Positions 41,913-50,577 are shown, counted from the stretch's first letter. The stretch: 64,000 bases of DNA from Lachnospiraceae bacterium (GCA_902363675.1 CABJAV010000002.1:187583-251582); one strand, 5' to 3'. The notes: generated by a model not told the origin, from the letters alone. Program-made: numbers and translations.

Positions 41913-42140
41913 ATGATGAAGAACTGCGTATTAAAACCAAGCGTAGACACACAGAAGTGGATGAAGGCGGCAGGCATCCGCGCAGTTAAGACAATGGCGC
42001 AGACTGCCGTTGCAGTGATTGGTACCGCTGCTGTGGTATCATCCGTGGATTGGAAGCTGGTCGTATCATCTGCAATCGTAGCAGGTGTGGTATCTTTACT
42101 TACATCTGTAGCGGGTATTCCAGAGGTAGAGGAGGAATAA
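41913..42140 (+). CDS. Holin (r1t-type)
   Basis: 75 residues. KWMKAAGIRAVKTMAQTAVAVIGTAAVV and VVSSAIVAGVVSLLTSVAGIPEV form two membrane helices in the r1t holin pattern, followed by an acidic end. It makes the membrane lesion that releases the amidase at lysis. Followed three bases later by the amidase. Confidence 0.85.
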   Translation: MMKNCVLKPSVDTQKWMKAAGIRAVKTMAQTAVAVIGTAAVVSSVDWKLVVSSAIVAGVVSLLTSVAGIPEVEEE

Positions 42141-42143
42141 GAT

Positions 42144-42683
42144 ATGGCAATTAAGAAAGCGATTAAGGCGATCGCAAAGACTTTATTCGCGAATCCTAAG
42201 AACTATGGTGGAAAGCGTAGTCTTTCCTCTATTAAGTACATCGTTATCCATTACACCGCCAACGACGGAGATCACGATGAGTCGAACGCCAAATATTTCC
42301 ACAACAACGTGGTTAAGGCATCGGCTCATTATTTCGTCGATGATGATTCCTACACGAAGTCGGTGCCGCTTAAAAACATTGCTTGGTCCGTTGGTGGCAA
42401 GAAATATCCGAACTGTGGAAAGACTGGTGGAGGCAAAAAGTATGGACTTTGCACCAATGCCAACTCGATCAACATCGAATTGTGTGATACCGTAAGAGAC
42501 GGAAAAGCTGGAGCGTCAGCAGCGACGATTCAGAATGCGCTTACACTTACTCACAAGCTGATGAAGAAATATAACATCGACAAGGCACATGTAATCCGAC
42601 ACTTTGATGTGACCGGAAAGCCATGTCCGGCATATTGGGTGGACGATAAAAAGTGGAAGAAAGAGTTTTTGGACAAGCTATAA
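42144..42683 (+). CDS. Endolysin, N-acetylmuramoyl-L-alanine amidase (Amidase_2)
   Basis: 179 residues. Zinc ligands are in IVIHYTAN (His near residue 32), HVIRHFDVTGKPCPAYW (His153 region and the Cys), and ASAHYFVDDD. It has only the catalytic domain, with no cell-wall-binding domain, which is short for an endolysin. Last gene of the lysis cassette and of the prophage. Confidence 0.92.
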   Translation: MAIKKAIKAIAKTLFANPKNYGGKRSLSSIKYIVIHYTANDGDHDESNAKYFHNNVVKASAHYFVDDDSYTKSVPLKNIAWSVGGKKYPNCGKTGGGKKYGLCTNANSINIELCDTVRDGKAGASAATIQNALTLTHKLMKKYNIDKAHVIRHFDVTGKPCPAYWVDDKKWKKEFLDKL

Positions 42684-42716
42684 TTTTGTGTAGAAATATG
42701 ATGGGTTTTACGGTAG

Positions 42717-42753
42717 AATAGGAAGGAACAAAACGGAACAGTTCCTTCCTATT
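42717..42753 (+). terminator. Strong terminator at the prophage right end
   Basis: AATAGGAAGGAAC (42717-42729) pairs perfectly with GTTCCTTCCTATT (42741-42753), 13 bp, 11-nt loop. The A/T-rich flanks allow action in either direction. It insulates the phage from the 3' part of cotJC. Confidence 0.8.
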
Positions 42754-42760
42754 TATATTG

Positions 42761-42783
42761 TAGGCTATTGGTATATGGCGGTC
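42761..42783. other. attR of the prophage
   Basis: TAGGCTATTG (42761-42770) is the left attP arm, inverted partner of 1701-1710. The core TATGGCGGTC is 42774-42783. The predicted crossover dinucleotide is GG at 42780-42781. To the right the sequence is cotJC. Confidence 0.8.
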
Positions 42784-43301
42784 CTGATGGTGAATTAGGA
42801 GCCTCCATGCGATATTTGTCCCAGAGATTTTCCGCATATAACCCAAGAGTGGCAGGATTACTTACTGATATTGGTACGGAAGAACTGGCGCACCTTGAAA
42901 TGATTGGTGCCATCGTGCGTCAGCTGACCAAGGGCTTATCTGCAAAGGAATTAGAGGCCGCAGGTTTTGCACCTTATTATATTGACCACACAGCAGCAGT
43001 ATGGCCGCAGGCAGCCGGCGGTGTGCCATTCAGTGCAACAGAATTTCAGTGTACGGGCGATGCCATCGCAGATCTTGTGGAGGATATGGCGGCGGAACAG
43101 AAAGCAAGAAAAACGTATGACAATATTCTTCGACTTGCAAAAGATCCGGAAGTGGCAGATCCGATACGCTTTTTGAGAGCCAGAGAGATTGTACACTTCC
43201 AGCGTTTTGGTGAGGCACTTCGTATGGTACAAGAGGATCTTGACAGTAAGAATTTCTACGCATTTAATCCGGATTTTGATTGTCAGCAGAGAAATAAATA
43301 G
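42781..43301 (+). pseudogene. cotJC: cotJC, 3' fragment
   Basis: From codon GGT|CCT onward it reads PDGELGASMRYLSQRF..GLLTDIGTEELAHLEMIGAIV, the ferritin-like, manganese-catalase-related CotJC, to the stop at 43299-43301, with no damage. The Glu and His of EELAH, typical metal ligands, are present. A chance TTG at 42768 lies in phage DNA. With the 5' fragment it makes a complete gene. The lack of any decay argues that it is still under selection or was split recently. Confidence 0.95.
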
Positions 43302-43336
43302 TTACCAGATAGCAATGGATCATATCGTTTCGTATG

Positions 43337-43364
43337 TTCGGGGGCAAAAACATTTGTCCCCGAA
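43337..43364 (+). terminator. Hairpin after cotJC
   Basis: TTCGGGGGCAAA (43337-43348) pairs with TTTGTCCCCGAA (43353-43364), 12 bp with one G-U, 4-nt loop. Only TCTTG follows, so termination may be partial; probable end of the cotJ operon. Confidence 0.55.
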
Positions 43365-43366
43365 TC

Positions 43367-43395
43367 TTGCGTAATGGAGATGATTGGTATATAAT
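43367..43395 (+). promoter_or_regulatory. gltX promoter
   Basis: TTGCGT (43367-43372), 17 bp, TATAAT (43390-43395), 34 bp before the gltX start. Confidence 0.7.
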
Positions 43396-43428
43396 TAACG
43401 TTACGAAAAAAGCGAGGAGAAAAAGGCA

Positions 43429-44880
43429 ATGAGTAAAGTAAGAACAAGATTTGCACCAAGTCCAACAGGAAGAATGCATGTAGGAAATCTTCGTACTGCA
43501 TTATATGCATACCTCATTACAAAGCATGAGGGTGGAGATTTTATTTTAAGAATAGAAGATACCGATCAGGAACGTTATGTAGAAGGAGCGGTTGATATCA
43601 TTTACCGCACGTTGAAAGAGACAGGTCTGATCCATGATGAAGGTCCGGATAAAGATGGCGGTTGCGGTCCTTATGTGCAGAGTGAGCGCCAGGCACAGGG
43701 CATTTATTTAAAATATGCCAAGCAGCTGATCGACAAGGGAGAGGCTTATTACTGTTTCTGTGACAAAGAGAGATTAGACAGTCTTCGCAAGACAGTAGCA
43801 GGCAAAGAGATTACGGTATATGACAAGCATTGTCTGCATCTTTCCAAAGAAGAAGTAGAAGCAAAGCTTGCAGCAGGTGTTCCGTATGTTATTCGTCAGA
43901 ATAATCCGACAGAGGGAACGACAACTTTCGAAGATGAGATTTATGGAGACATTACAGTTGACAATGCGGAATTGGATGATATGATTCTCATTAAATCCGA
44001 CGGATATCCGACTTATAATTTTGCAAATGTAGTAGATGATCATTTGATGGGAATTACACATGTGGTACGTGGTAATGAGTATTTATCTTCATCTCCAAAG
44101 TACAACCGTCTCTATGAGGCTTTTGGATGGGAAGTGCCGGTATATGTGCATTGTCCGCTGATTACCGATGAGGAGCATCATAAGCTTTCCAAACGTTGTG
44201 GACATTCTTCTTTCGAAGATCTGGTAGATCAGGGATTTTTGACTGAAGCAATCGTTAACTTTGTTGCTTTGCTCGGATGGAGTCCGGCAGACAATCAGGA
44301 GATTATGTCTTTGGACGAGCTGGTGAAGAAGTTTGATTATCATCATATGAACAAATCGCCGGCTGTATTTGATTATACAAAATTAAAGTGGATGAATGGC
44401 GAATACATTAAGAAAATGGACTTTGACGCTTTTTATGAGAAAGCCCTGCCTTACATCAAGGAAGTTATCACAAAGGATTATGACCTGAAGAAAATTGCAA
44501 AGATGGTACAGACACGTATTGAAATTTTCCCGGATATTAAGGAGCATATTGATTTCTTTGAAGAGTTACCGGAATATGATGTTGCAATGTACACACACAA
44601 GAAGATGAAGACCAATGCAGAGACTTCACTCGAAGTATTGCAGGAGGTTCTTCCAATTCTTGAGGCACAGGAAGATTACAGCAATGATGCTTTATATGCT
44701 ACACTTCTTAAGTATGTTGAGGAAAAGGGCTGTAAAAATGGTTATGTTATGTGGCCAATCCGTACAGCAGTATCCGGCAAGCAGATGACGCCGGGTGGAG
44801 CAACAGAACTTATGGAAGTGCTTGGTAAGGAAGAGTCCCTTGCACGTATTCGCAAGGGAATTGAACTCCTTTCTGCATAA
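43429..44880 (+). CDS. gltX: Glutamyl-tRNA synthetase
   Basis: 483 residues, normal length. The class I signature is [18 protein letters not shown] (HIGH-type HVGN) at residues about 8-25 and [12 protein letters not shown] (KMSKS-type) at about 248-257. Charges tRNA-Glu and, in organisms without glutaminyl-tRNA synthetase, also tRNA-Gln. AGGAG upstream. Followed 17 bp later by a helicase gene in the same direction. Confidence 0.96.
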   Translation: MSKVRTRFAPSPTGRMHVGNLRTALYAYLITKHEGGDFILRIEDTDQERYVEGAVDIIYRTLKETGLIHDEGPDKDGGCGPYVQSERQAQGIYLKYAKQLIDKGEAYYCFCDKERLDSLRKTVAGKEITVYDKHCLHLSKEEVEAKLAAGVPYVIRQNNPTEGTTTFEDEIYGDITVDNAELDDMILIKSDGYPTYNFANVVDDHLMGITHVVRGNEYLSSSPKYNRLYEAFGWEVPVYVHCPLITDEEHHKLSKRCGHSSFEDLVDQGFLTEAIVNFVALLGWSPADNQEIMSLDELVKKFDYHHMNKSPAVFDYTKLKWMNGEYIKKMDFDAFYEKALPYIKEVITKDYDLKKIAKMVQTRIEIFPDIKEHIDFFEELPEYDVAMYTHKKMKTNAETSLEVLQEVLPILEAQEDYSNDALYATLLKYVEEKGCKNGYVMWPIRTAVSGKQMTPGGATELMEVLGKEESLARIRKGIELLSA

Positions 44881-44897
44881 AGCAAAATGAGGTATTC

Positions 44898-46742
44898 ATG
44901 AATTTTAACAAATCACAGCAGGAGGCCATCCTTCACAAGGATGGTCCGATGCTTGTTTTAGCAGGTCCCGGTTCTGGGAAGACTGCGGTAATTACCCAGA
45001 GAACATTAAATTTAATAGAAGAACATCATGTAAATCCTGCAAATATTCTTGTGATTACATTTACACGGGCAGCAGCGCAAGAGATGAAGCATCGTTTTTT
45101 GCGTCTGGCGGGAAAAGAAAAAAGCCACGTGACATTTGGAACGTTTCATGCGGTTTTCTTTATGGTACTTAAATATGCATATCATTTTGAAAGCAGTAAC
45201 ATTGTGACGGAAGAGCAGCGTTATCAGTTCATGCGGGAGATTATTTCCTACCATCATCTGGAGTATCAGGATGAGAATGAATTTATCGGAGAGATTCTTG
45301 GAGAGATCAGTAAGGTAAAGAATGAGAGGATTCCGCTGGATCATTTTTATTCCAGTCATTGTGGTGAGGAAATCTTTCGAAAAATTTATACTGCTTATGT
45401 TCGGAGATTGCAGCAGAATCGACTGATTGATTTTGATGATATGCTTACCTACACCTATGAACTTTTTCGGCAGAGACCGGACATTTTGTCTGCCTGGCAG
45501 AAAAAGTATCAGTACATATTAATTGATGAGTTTCAGGATATCAATCAGATACAGTATGACATTATGCGCATGCTGGCAAAGCCTGCCGATAATTTGTTTA
45601 TTGTGGGAGATGATGATCAGTCCATCTACCGTTTTCGTGGTTCTAAGCCGGAAATTATGTTGCAATTCACAAAAGTGTACCCGAAGGCAAAGGTAGTCAC
45701 ACTGGATGTCAATTACCGGTGTACACCGGCCGTTGTGGAGGCATCACGGCGATTGATTTCACACAATGAAGAACGGTTTAAGAAAACAATCACCGCACAT
45801 CGCAGGGAACAGGATCCGGTAAGGTTTTTTCTGTTTGAGGATGAACGACAGGAAAATACATTTCTTATTGATGAAATTGAGAAGGCACGGGCAGAAGGAA
45901 TTCCTTTATCGCAAATTGCAGTTCTCTTCCGGACAAATGTGCAGCCACGGCTTTTGATGGAACAAATGCTTTCGAGAAATATGGCATTCCGAACCAAAGA
46001 CCGGATTCCGAATGTGTATGAACACTGGATCGCAAAAGATTTTTTTGCGTATATCCGGATTGCACAGGGAAGCGACAAACGTGCGGACTTTTTAAGCATT
46101 ATGAATAAGCCGAAGAGGTATATCGGCAGAGACAGTCTGTGTGAGCCGCATGTGGCGTTTGATGAGTGGATACGGATGTATGATGAACAGCCATGGATTG
46201 CAGAGCGTATAGAACAATTATGGCATGATACGCGTGTGTTGAATACGTTAAGCCCTTATGCTGCAATCAATTTTATCCGGAGAGGAATCGGGTACGATGA
46301 TTATATTGCGGATTATGCGGATTACCGCAATGTCAATAAGGATGATTTGTATGATGTGGCAGATGAAATTTTAAGTAATGCCAAGGGATACCGGACGCTT
46401 GAGGAATGGTATACCCATATCGAAAATTATAAGAAGGAACTTGAAGAATTAGCAAAACGTGGAAATTCGAATGAAGATGCGGTGGTTCTTGCAACATTGC
46501 ACAGTTCGAAGGGACTCGAATTTGAAAAGGTGTTTCTGATTGATGTGAATGAGGGGATTACTCCTTATAAGAAAGCAGTGCTACAGCTGGATATGGAGGA
46601 GGAACGTCGTCTGTTTTATGTAGGCATGACACGAGCAAAGAGAAGTCTTACCTTGTGTTCAGTAAAAACGCTTCACAATAAGAAGGTGGAGTTGTCTCGT
46701 TTCTTGAAGGAAGCAGGAGCAGAGTCCTTGCCAAAAGAATGA
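44898..46742 (+). CDS. UvrD/PcrA-like ATP-dependent DNA helicase
   Basis: 614 residues, shorter than PcrA (about 740). Walker A AGPGSGKTAVI (residues about 19-29), motif II IDEFQDIN, motif III GDDDQSIYRFRGS, motif V TLHSSKGLEFEKVFL and motif VI RRLFYVGMTRAKR are all present, so it should be active. It lacks the long C-terminal RNA-polymerase-binding tail of PcrA. Acts in DNA repair or recombination. Confidence 0.92.
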   Translation: MNFNKSQQEAILHKDGPMLVLAGPGSGKTAVITQRTLNLIEEHHVNPANILVITFTRAAAQEMKHRFLRLAGKEKSHVTFGTFHAVFFMVLKYAYHFESSNIVTEEQRYQFMREIISYHHLEYQDENEFIGEILGEISKVKNERIPLDHFYSSHCGEEIFRKIYTAYVRRLQQNRLIDFDDMLTYTYELFRQRPDILSAWQKKYQYILIDEFQDINQIQYDIMRMLAKPADNLFIVGDDDQSIYRFRGSKPEIMLQFTKVYPKAKVVTLDVNYRCTPAVVEASRRLISHNEERFKKTITAHRREQDPVRFFLFEDERQENTFLIDEIEKARAEGIPLSQIAVLFRTNVQPRLLMEQMLSRNMAFRTKDRIPNVYEHWIAKDFFAYIRIAQGSDKRADFLSIMNKPKRYIGRDSLCEPHVAFDEWIRMYDEQPWIAERIEQLWHDTRVLNTLSPYAAINFIRRGIGYDDYIADYADYRNVNKDDLYDVADEILSNAKGYRTLEEWYTHIENYKKELEELAKRGNSNEDAVVLATLHSSKGLEFEKVFLIDVNEGITPYKKAVLQLDMEEERRLFYVGMTRAKRSLTLCSVKTLHNKKVELSRFLKEAGAESLPKE

Positions 46743-46753
46743 GCAGATATGAA

Positions 46754-46801
46754 AAAAGCTTTCGTATATAGCTGTGTGTTCAGCATGTACGAAAGCTTTT
46801 T
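46754..46801 (+). terminator. Terminator of gltX-helicase unit
   Basis: AAAAGCTTTCGTA (46754-46766) pairs perfectly with TACGAAAGCTTTT (46788-46800), T follows. Confidence 0.85.
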
Positions 46802-46803
46802 GA

Positions 46804-46870
46804 CTGTATAGAAAATTCCTTTGAATTCTCTATACAGCGAAAGTGTACCGACAAGCGTACACTTTATTTT
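46804..46870. terminator. Pair of hairpins between convergent genes
   Basis: CTGTATAGA/TCTATACAG (46804-46812 with 46829-46837) and AAAGTGTAC/GTACACTTT (46840-46848 with 46857-46865) followed by ATTTTTA. They lie between the plus-strand helicase and the minus-strand DUF1292 gene and probably stop both. Confidence 0.65.
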
Positions 46871-47187
46871 TAATCCTCCATGGAATCGAATTCATCTTCG
46901 TCGAGCATTTCATCGAAACGGTCTGCAGCGATTTCGTATTCTTCATCATTGTCGATAAAGTCGATCTGCGGAAGTCCTTCTTCGTCTTCTGCATAACGAT
47001 AAAGATATACGTCGCCGGTGCCTTCTCCCTTTTTATCAAGGGGCATCAAAGCAATGTAATCGCGATTGTTTGCTTCAAAAATTGTGAGAATTTCACATTC
47101 CACTTCGCCTTCATCCAACTCTAATGTTACACGGATATCATCGGCTTCGTCTTCTGTTACAGGAGTTACTTTTTCAAAAGTTGCCAT
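46870..47187 (-). CDS. DUF1292-domain protein
   Basis: 105 residues, extremely acidic. VTLELDEGEVECEILTIFEANNRDYIALMPLD is the DUF1292 core; the acidic C-terminus (EIAADRFDEMLDEDEFD) is also typical. Conserved in Firmicutes without known function. It has its own consensus promoter and is alone on the minus strand. Confidence 0.9.
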   Translation of the reverse strand: MATFEKVTPVTEDEADDIRVTLELDEGEVECEILTIFEANNRDYIALMPLDKKGEGTGDVYLYRYAEDEEGLPQIDFIDNDEEYEIAADRFDEMLDEDEFDSMED

Positions 47188-47224
47188 ATCGTACCTCTTT
47201 CTACCTGGTTAATCTGCTTTTTTC

Positions 47225-47253
47225 ATTATATAGAGTGTGTGAATGCTTGTCAA
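47225..47253 (-). promoter_or_regulatory. Consensus vegetative promoter of the DUF1292 gene
   Basis: On the minus strand TTGACA (47248-47253), 17 bp, TATAAT (47225-47230): both boxes perfect. Suggests strong constitutive expression. Confidence 0.9.
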
Positions 47254-47276
47254 TTCTCAATCCATAGAAAAAAAGA

Positions 47277-47305
47277 TATACAAAGATAAGGAAAAAAGGT
47301 ATAAT
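47277..47305 (+). promoter_or_regulatory. Promoter of the GH13-like gene
   Basis: TATACA (47277-47282), 17 bp, TATAAT (47300-47305), 40 bp before the start codon. Confidence 0.55.
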
Positions 47306-47345
47306 TTACAAAGACAGTTAGAGAAGAACAAGATGGCGGTATAGA

Positions 47346-49256
47346 ATGAAGACAAAGATAAAAGAAGGAAATTATGCAAAATTAGGGGTATGTCAGGAGC
47401 AGGAATGGACCAATTTTACTTTTTGCGGTGAAAAAGAGGACCAGTGTTATGTCGTCCTTACGAATACGATCACCGGTACAGTCAATCGTATTGAGGTCCC
47501 ACAGGCGTATTATGTAGGTTCATTGCGTTCCATTGCGGTTGCAGACCTTTCCTTGGAGGATGAAGAATATTATTTTGAGATTAATGGTCAGAAAGTGATG
47601 GATCCGTGTGCCCATGCGATTATGGGACGTTATATCTGGAATGATAAGACACGCAAAGAGCATGATTATGAGGTGTGCGGTGCTTTTGTCACGGATACAT
47701 TTGATTGGGGGAACGAGACTGCACCGGAGATACCGGAGGGTGAGATGGTCATGTACAAGCTTCATGTGCGTGGATTTACCATGGACGCGGATGGAAGACG
47801 GTTTCCGGGAACATTCCTGGCATTGAAAAATAAAATTACATATTTAAAAAAGCTTGGTGTTACAACGATTGAACTGATGCCGGTTTATGAATTTGAAGAG
47901 ATGATGATTCCACCGGTTTCCAAGCTGCCGGATTATATCCAATGGAATCCGAAAGAGGAGGATCAGATTTTACCATCAGATGAACCGCAGGCAGATCCGA
48001 AGGTAAATTACTGGGGATATGTGGAAGGAAACTATTTTGCAGTGAAGGCATCTTATGCCTCAAAACCTAAGGATGCTTCAGCGGAATATAAAGCTTTGAT
48101 TAAAAAACTCCATGCTAACTATATGGAATGTATTATGGAGATGTTTTTTCCGGAAGACATTGACCATAATCTTGTTCTTGAGGCACTTCATTACTGGGTG
48201 AGAGAGTATCATGTGGATGGCTTTCATTTACTTGGAGGCAATTTGCCGATGACGGCAATCGTACAGGATAATATGCTCAGTCGAACAAAGATTTTTTACA
48301 CCGGGTTTGATGCAAATATCTGCACAATACAGCGCAAATACAAAAATCTGTATGTGTATAAAGAAGAATATATGTATCCGGCGCGTCGTGTATTGAACCA
48401 TTTTAATGCCAATATGAGGGAGTTTATTGATCAGCAGCGCAAGCAGGGAAATAAGTACGGATTTGTCAATTTTATAACCAGCAATAACGGATTTACACTG
48501 GCAGATCTGTTTATGTATAATGATCGTCACAATGAAGCAAATGGCGAGGATAATTTAGACGGAAACGGATGGAATTTTAGCAACAATTATGGTGTGGAAG
48601 GACCGACAAAAAAGCGTTATATTAACAAATTGCGCAAATTAAAATGGCGCAACAGTATGGCAATGCTTTTTCTGGCACAGGGGGTACCTCTTGTCTGGTC
48701 AGGTGATGAAATCAGTAATTCCCAGCAGGGAAATAACAACGCGTACTGTCAGGATAATCCAGTTGGATGGGTGAACTGGAAAAATGAAAAAACACATCGC
48801 AAAGAGATCCGGTTTCTTGAGCAGCTGGCGCAGTTTCGCAGGGAACACCCGATTGTTGCCAATGAGATGCCGTTTCAGTTCTCGGATTATCGTTCTTATG
48901 GAAGTCCGGATTTGTCTTTTCATGGGGAAAGCGCCTGGATTTTAGAACCGTCAGAGGGAAGAATGGCGCTGGGAATGATGTATAATGGTGCTTATTCTAC
49001 AGATGAACGTTACAAAGAAGATGTATATGTGGCATATAATTTTTATTCTGCAGCATCTACACTTGCATTGCCAAAATTAGATAAGGACAAACACTGGTAT
49101 CTTGTGATGGATACCAGCGATGACGAGATGCCTTTTTTGGAGAAGGCAGTATTACAGGACAGGGGGAATATAGTCTTAAAAGCACAGTCTATTTGTGTGC
49201 TTGTAGGAAGAAGCGAACAAAAAGAAGGCAAAAGGAAGGTCAAAGAAGGAAAATGA
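47346..49256 (+). CDS. GH13-family (isoamylase/pullulanase-like) protein, predicted catalytically inactive
   Basis: 636 residues. An N-terminal CBM48-like beta domain, then an alpha-amylase barrel (YKLHVRGFTMD, YLKKLGVTTIELMPVYEFEE) and a C-terminal beta domain. The family's catalytic sites are changed: YHVDGFHLLGG has His294 and Leu296 where GFRFDLA has Arg and the nucleophile Asp. KIFYTGFD has Thr319 where the acid Glu should be. ITSNNGFTLADL has Asn380-Asn381 in place of His-Asp. The DVVFNHT motif is also gone. The fold is intact, so it may bind glycogen or regulate an active enzyme. Confidence 0.85.
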   Translation: MKTKIKEGNYAKLGVCQEQEWTNFTFCGEKEDQCYVVLTNTITGTVNRIEVPQAYYVGSLRSIAVADLSLEDEEYYFEINGQKVMDPCAHAIMGRYIWNDKTRKEHDYEVCGAFVTDTFDWGNETAPEIPEGEMVMYKLHVRGFTMDADGRRFPGTFLALKNKITYLKKLGVTTIELMPVYEFEEMMIPPVSKLPDYIQWNPKEEDQILPSDEPQADPKVNYWGYVEGNYFAVKASYASKPKDASAEYKALIKKLHANYMECIMEMFFPEDIDHNLVLEALHYWVREYHVDGFHLLGGNLPMTAIVQDNMLSRTKIFYTGFDANICTIQRKYKNLYVYKEEYMYPARRVLNHFNANMREFIDQQRKQGNKYGFVNFITSNNGFTLADLFMYNDRHNEANGEDNLDGNGWNFSNNYGVEGPTKKRYINKLRKLKWRNSMAMLFLAQGVPLVWSGDEISNSQQGNNNAYCQDNPVGWVNWKNEKTHRKEIRFLEQLAQFRREHPIVANEMPFQFSDYRSYGSPDLSFHGESAWILEPSEGRMALGMMYNGAYSTDERYKEDVYVAYNFYSAASTLALPKLDKDKHWYLVMDTSDDEMPFLEKAVLQDRGNIVLKAQSICVLVGRSEQKEGKRKVKEGK

Positions 49257-49852
49257 TAAAGGCATGGAAGCATTTTTGTACGATTACAAAGCATAAAAAC
49301 CTGGTGCTTGTAGGATGCTTTAAAGTAGGATTGTATCGACAGGGACTGTTGCATGATCTATCGAAGTATTCCCCTACGGAATTTCTGGTTGGATGTAAAT
49401 ATTATAAAGGATATATGAGCCCAAATAACGCAGAGAGGGAGGATAAAGGTTATTCTTCTGCCTGGCTGCACCATAAGGGCAGAAACAAGCATCATATGGA
49501 ATACTGGATCGATTATGCGGTGGAGAAGGATCCGGGAAAAGAGCATGGTGGCATGACAGGAATGAAAATGCCTATCCGTTATGTGGTAGAGATGTTTATT
49601 GACCGTATCAGCGCGTCAAAAAATTATCAGAAGGAGAAATATACAGATCGAAGTCCAATCGAATATTTTGAACATGGAAGAGGACACTATCTGATTCATG
49701 AAGATACAGAAGCACTTTTATATTATCTGCTTAAAATGTTGGCTATAAAAGGTGAAAAAGCGACCTTTTCTTTTGTGAAATATGAGTTATTAAAGGGAAA
49801 AGTTCCCTATGAAAAAAAAGAACTGGAAAAAAGAACCGAGGCATTGCAGTAG
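49253..49852 (+). CDS. DUF5662-family protein
   Basis: 199 residues from ATG 49253, overlapping the previous stop (ATGA). LVLVGCFKVGLYRQGLLHDLSKYSPTEF and SSAWLHHKGRNKHHMEYW are rich in His/Asp, resembling the metal-binding core of HD-type or catalase-like folds and typical of DUF5662. Function unknown. Coupled to the GH13-like gene. Confidence 0.8.
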   Translation: MIKAWKHFCTITKHKNLVLVGCFKVGLYRQGLLHDLSKYSPTEFLVGCKYYKGYMSPNNAEREDKGYSSAWLHHKGRNKHHMEYWIDYAVEKDPGKEHGGMTGMKMPIRYVVEMFIDRISASKNYQKEKYTDRSPIEYFEHGRGHYLIHEDTEALLYYLLKMLAIKGEKATFSFVKYELLKGKVPYEKKELEKRTEALQ

Positions 49853-49872
49853 CGATGTTGCGGTTCTTTTTT
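49827..49872 (+). terminator. Rho-independent terminator
   Basis: AAAAAAGAACCG (49827-49838) pairs with CGGTTCTTTTTT (49861-49872); the left arm overlaps the end of the DUF5662 gene. Confidence 0.85.
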
Positions 49873-49881
49873 ATGGGAAAG

Positions 49882-49910
49882 GCACGTAATCGTGATTTGC
49901 AACATACAAT
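49882..49910 (+). promoter_or_regulatory. Sigma-E-type promoter of sigK
   Basis: CATACAAT (49903-49910) is a perfect sigma-E -10 box; 14 bp upstream GCACGTA (49882-49888) matches the -35 in part. In Bacillus sigK is also transcribed by sigma-E in the mother cell. Confidence 0.5.
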
Positions 49911-49938
49911 GATAGAAAGCGATGAAAAAAGGTGCTAA

Positions 49939-50562
49939 GTGAAAACATTTTTGATTCCACTGTCACCGGAGGAGGAAGCTGACTGCCTGAACCGACTAAA
50001 AAACGGGGATCGGATGGCGAAGGAAGAACTAATTTTACACAATATGCGCCTTGTCGCCCATGTGGCAAAAAAATACGTGAATTCAGAGGAAGATATGGAG
50101 GACCTGATATCTATTGGAACTATTGGCTTATTAAAGGCAGTAAACAGCTTTAAACACGATTATGGGAGTCGGTTTGCAACGTATGCAATTCGATGTATCG
50201 ATAATGAAATGCTAATGTATTTTCGCAATAAACGAAAGACCAGAGGGGAAGTATCTTTGTTTGAACCAATTGGTGTGGATAAAGAGGGAAATCAGATTCA
50301 GCTTTTGGATGTGTTAGAATTTCATGACCGTAATGTGGTTGATGATGTAGAAAAAAAGGAACAAATAATAAAAATCAGTCAAAATATGAAACAGATTTTG
50401 ACAAAACGGGAATTGTATATTGTTAAAAAACGATATGGCATGGATGGAACAAAAGAGATGACACAGCGGGAAATTGCAAAGGAACTTGGGATATCCAGAT
50501 CATATGTTTCCCGCATTGAAAAGAAGGCATTGTATAAGCTGAAAAAAATAATTAGTGAATAA
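49939..50562 (+). CDS. sigK: Sporulation sigma factor SigK
   Basis: 207 residues from GTG 49939 (AAAAGGTG upstream). NMRLVAHVAKKYVNSEEDMEDLISIGTIGLLKAV, EVSLFEPIGVDKEGNQIQLLDVL and TQREIAKELGISRSYVSRIEKKAL are characteristic of sigma-K. It is one uninterrupted frame, so no skin element is present. The protein starts MKTFLIPLSPEEE, directly at conserved region 1.2, and lacks the hydrophobic pro-sequence of Bacillus pro-sigma-K, as in Clostridioides difficile. It directs late mother-cell genes. Confidence 0.92.
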   Translation: MKTFLIPLSPEEEADCLNRLKNGDRMAKEELILHNMRLVAHVAKKYVNSEEDMEDLISIGTIGLLKAVNSFKHDYGSRFATYAIRCIDNEMLMYFRNKRKTRGEVSLFEPIGVDKEGNQIQLLDVLEFHDRNVVDDVEKKEQIIKISQNMKQILTKRELYIVKKRYGMDGTKEMTQREIAKELGISRSYVSRIEKKALYKLKKIISE

Positions 50563-50577
50563 ATGAAAATAACAGGT

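Larger units (their letters stand above)
1691..42780. mobile_element. 41.1-kb siphovirus-type prophage integrated in cotJC
   Basis: Bounded by attL and attR, flanked by the two in-frame halves of cotJC, and holding a complete phage set: serine recombinase, repressor/Cro, recombination and replication genes, methyltransferases, terminase, portal, scaffold, capsid, tail, tape measure, holin and amidase. Almost every structural gene looks intact; only a LexA-like regulator is frameshifted. The element therefore looks potentially inducible. Its site in a coat gene suggests either simple disruption or programmed excision during sporulation. Confidence 0.95.

Noticed and set aside
1691..42780. tRNA genes or a CRISPR array within the prophage.
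   Set aside because: I saw no cloverleaf candidate and no regularly spaced direct repeats outside coding sequence; the only regular repeats are in the tape measure gene.
49939..50562. sigK split by a second intervening element.
   Set aside because: The gene is one complete frame with its own terminator.
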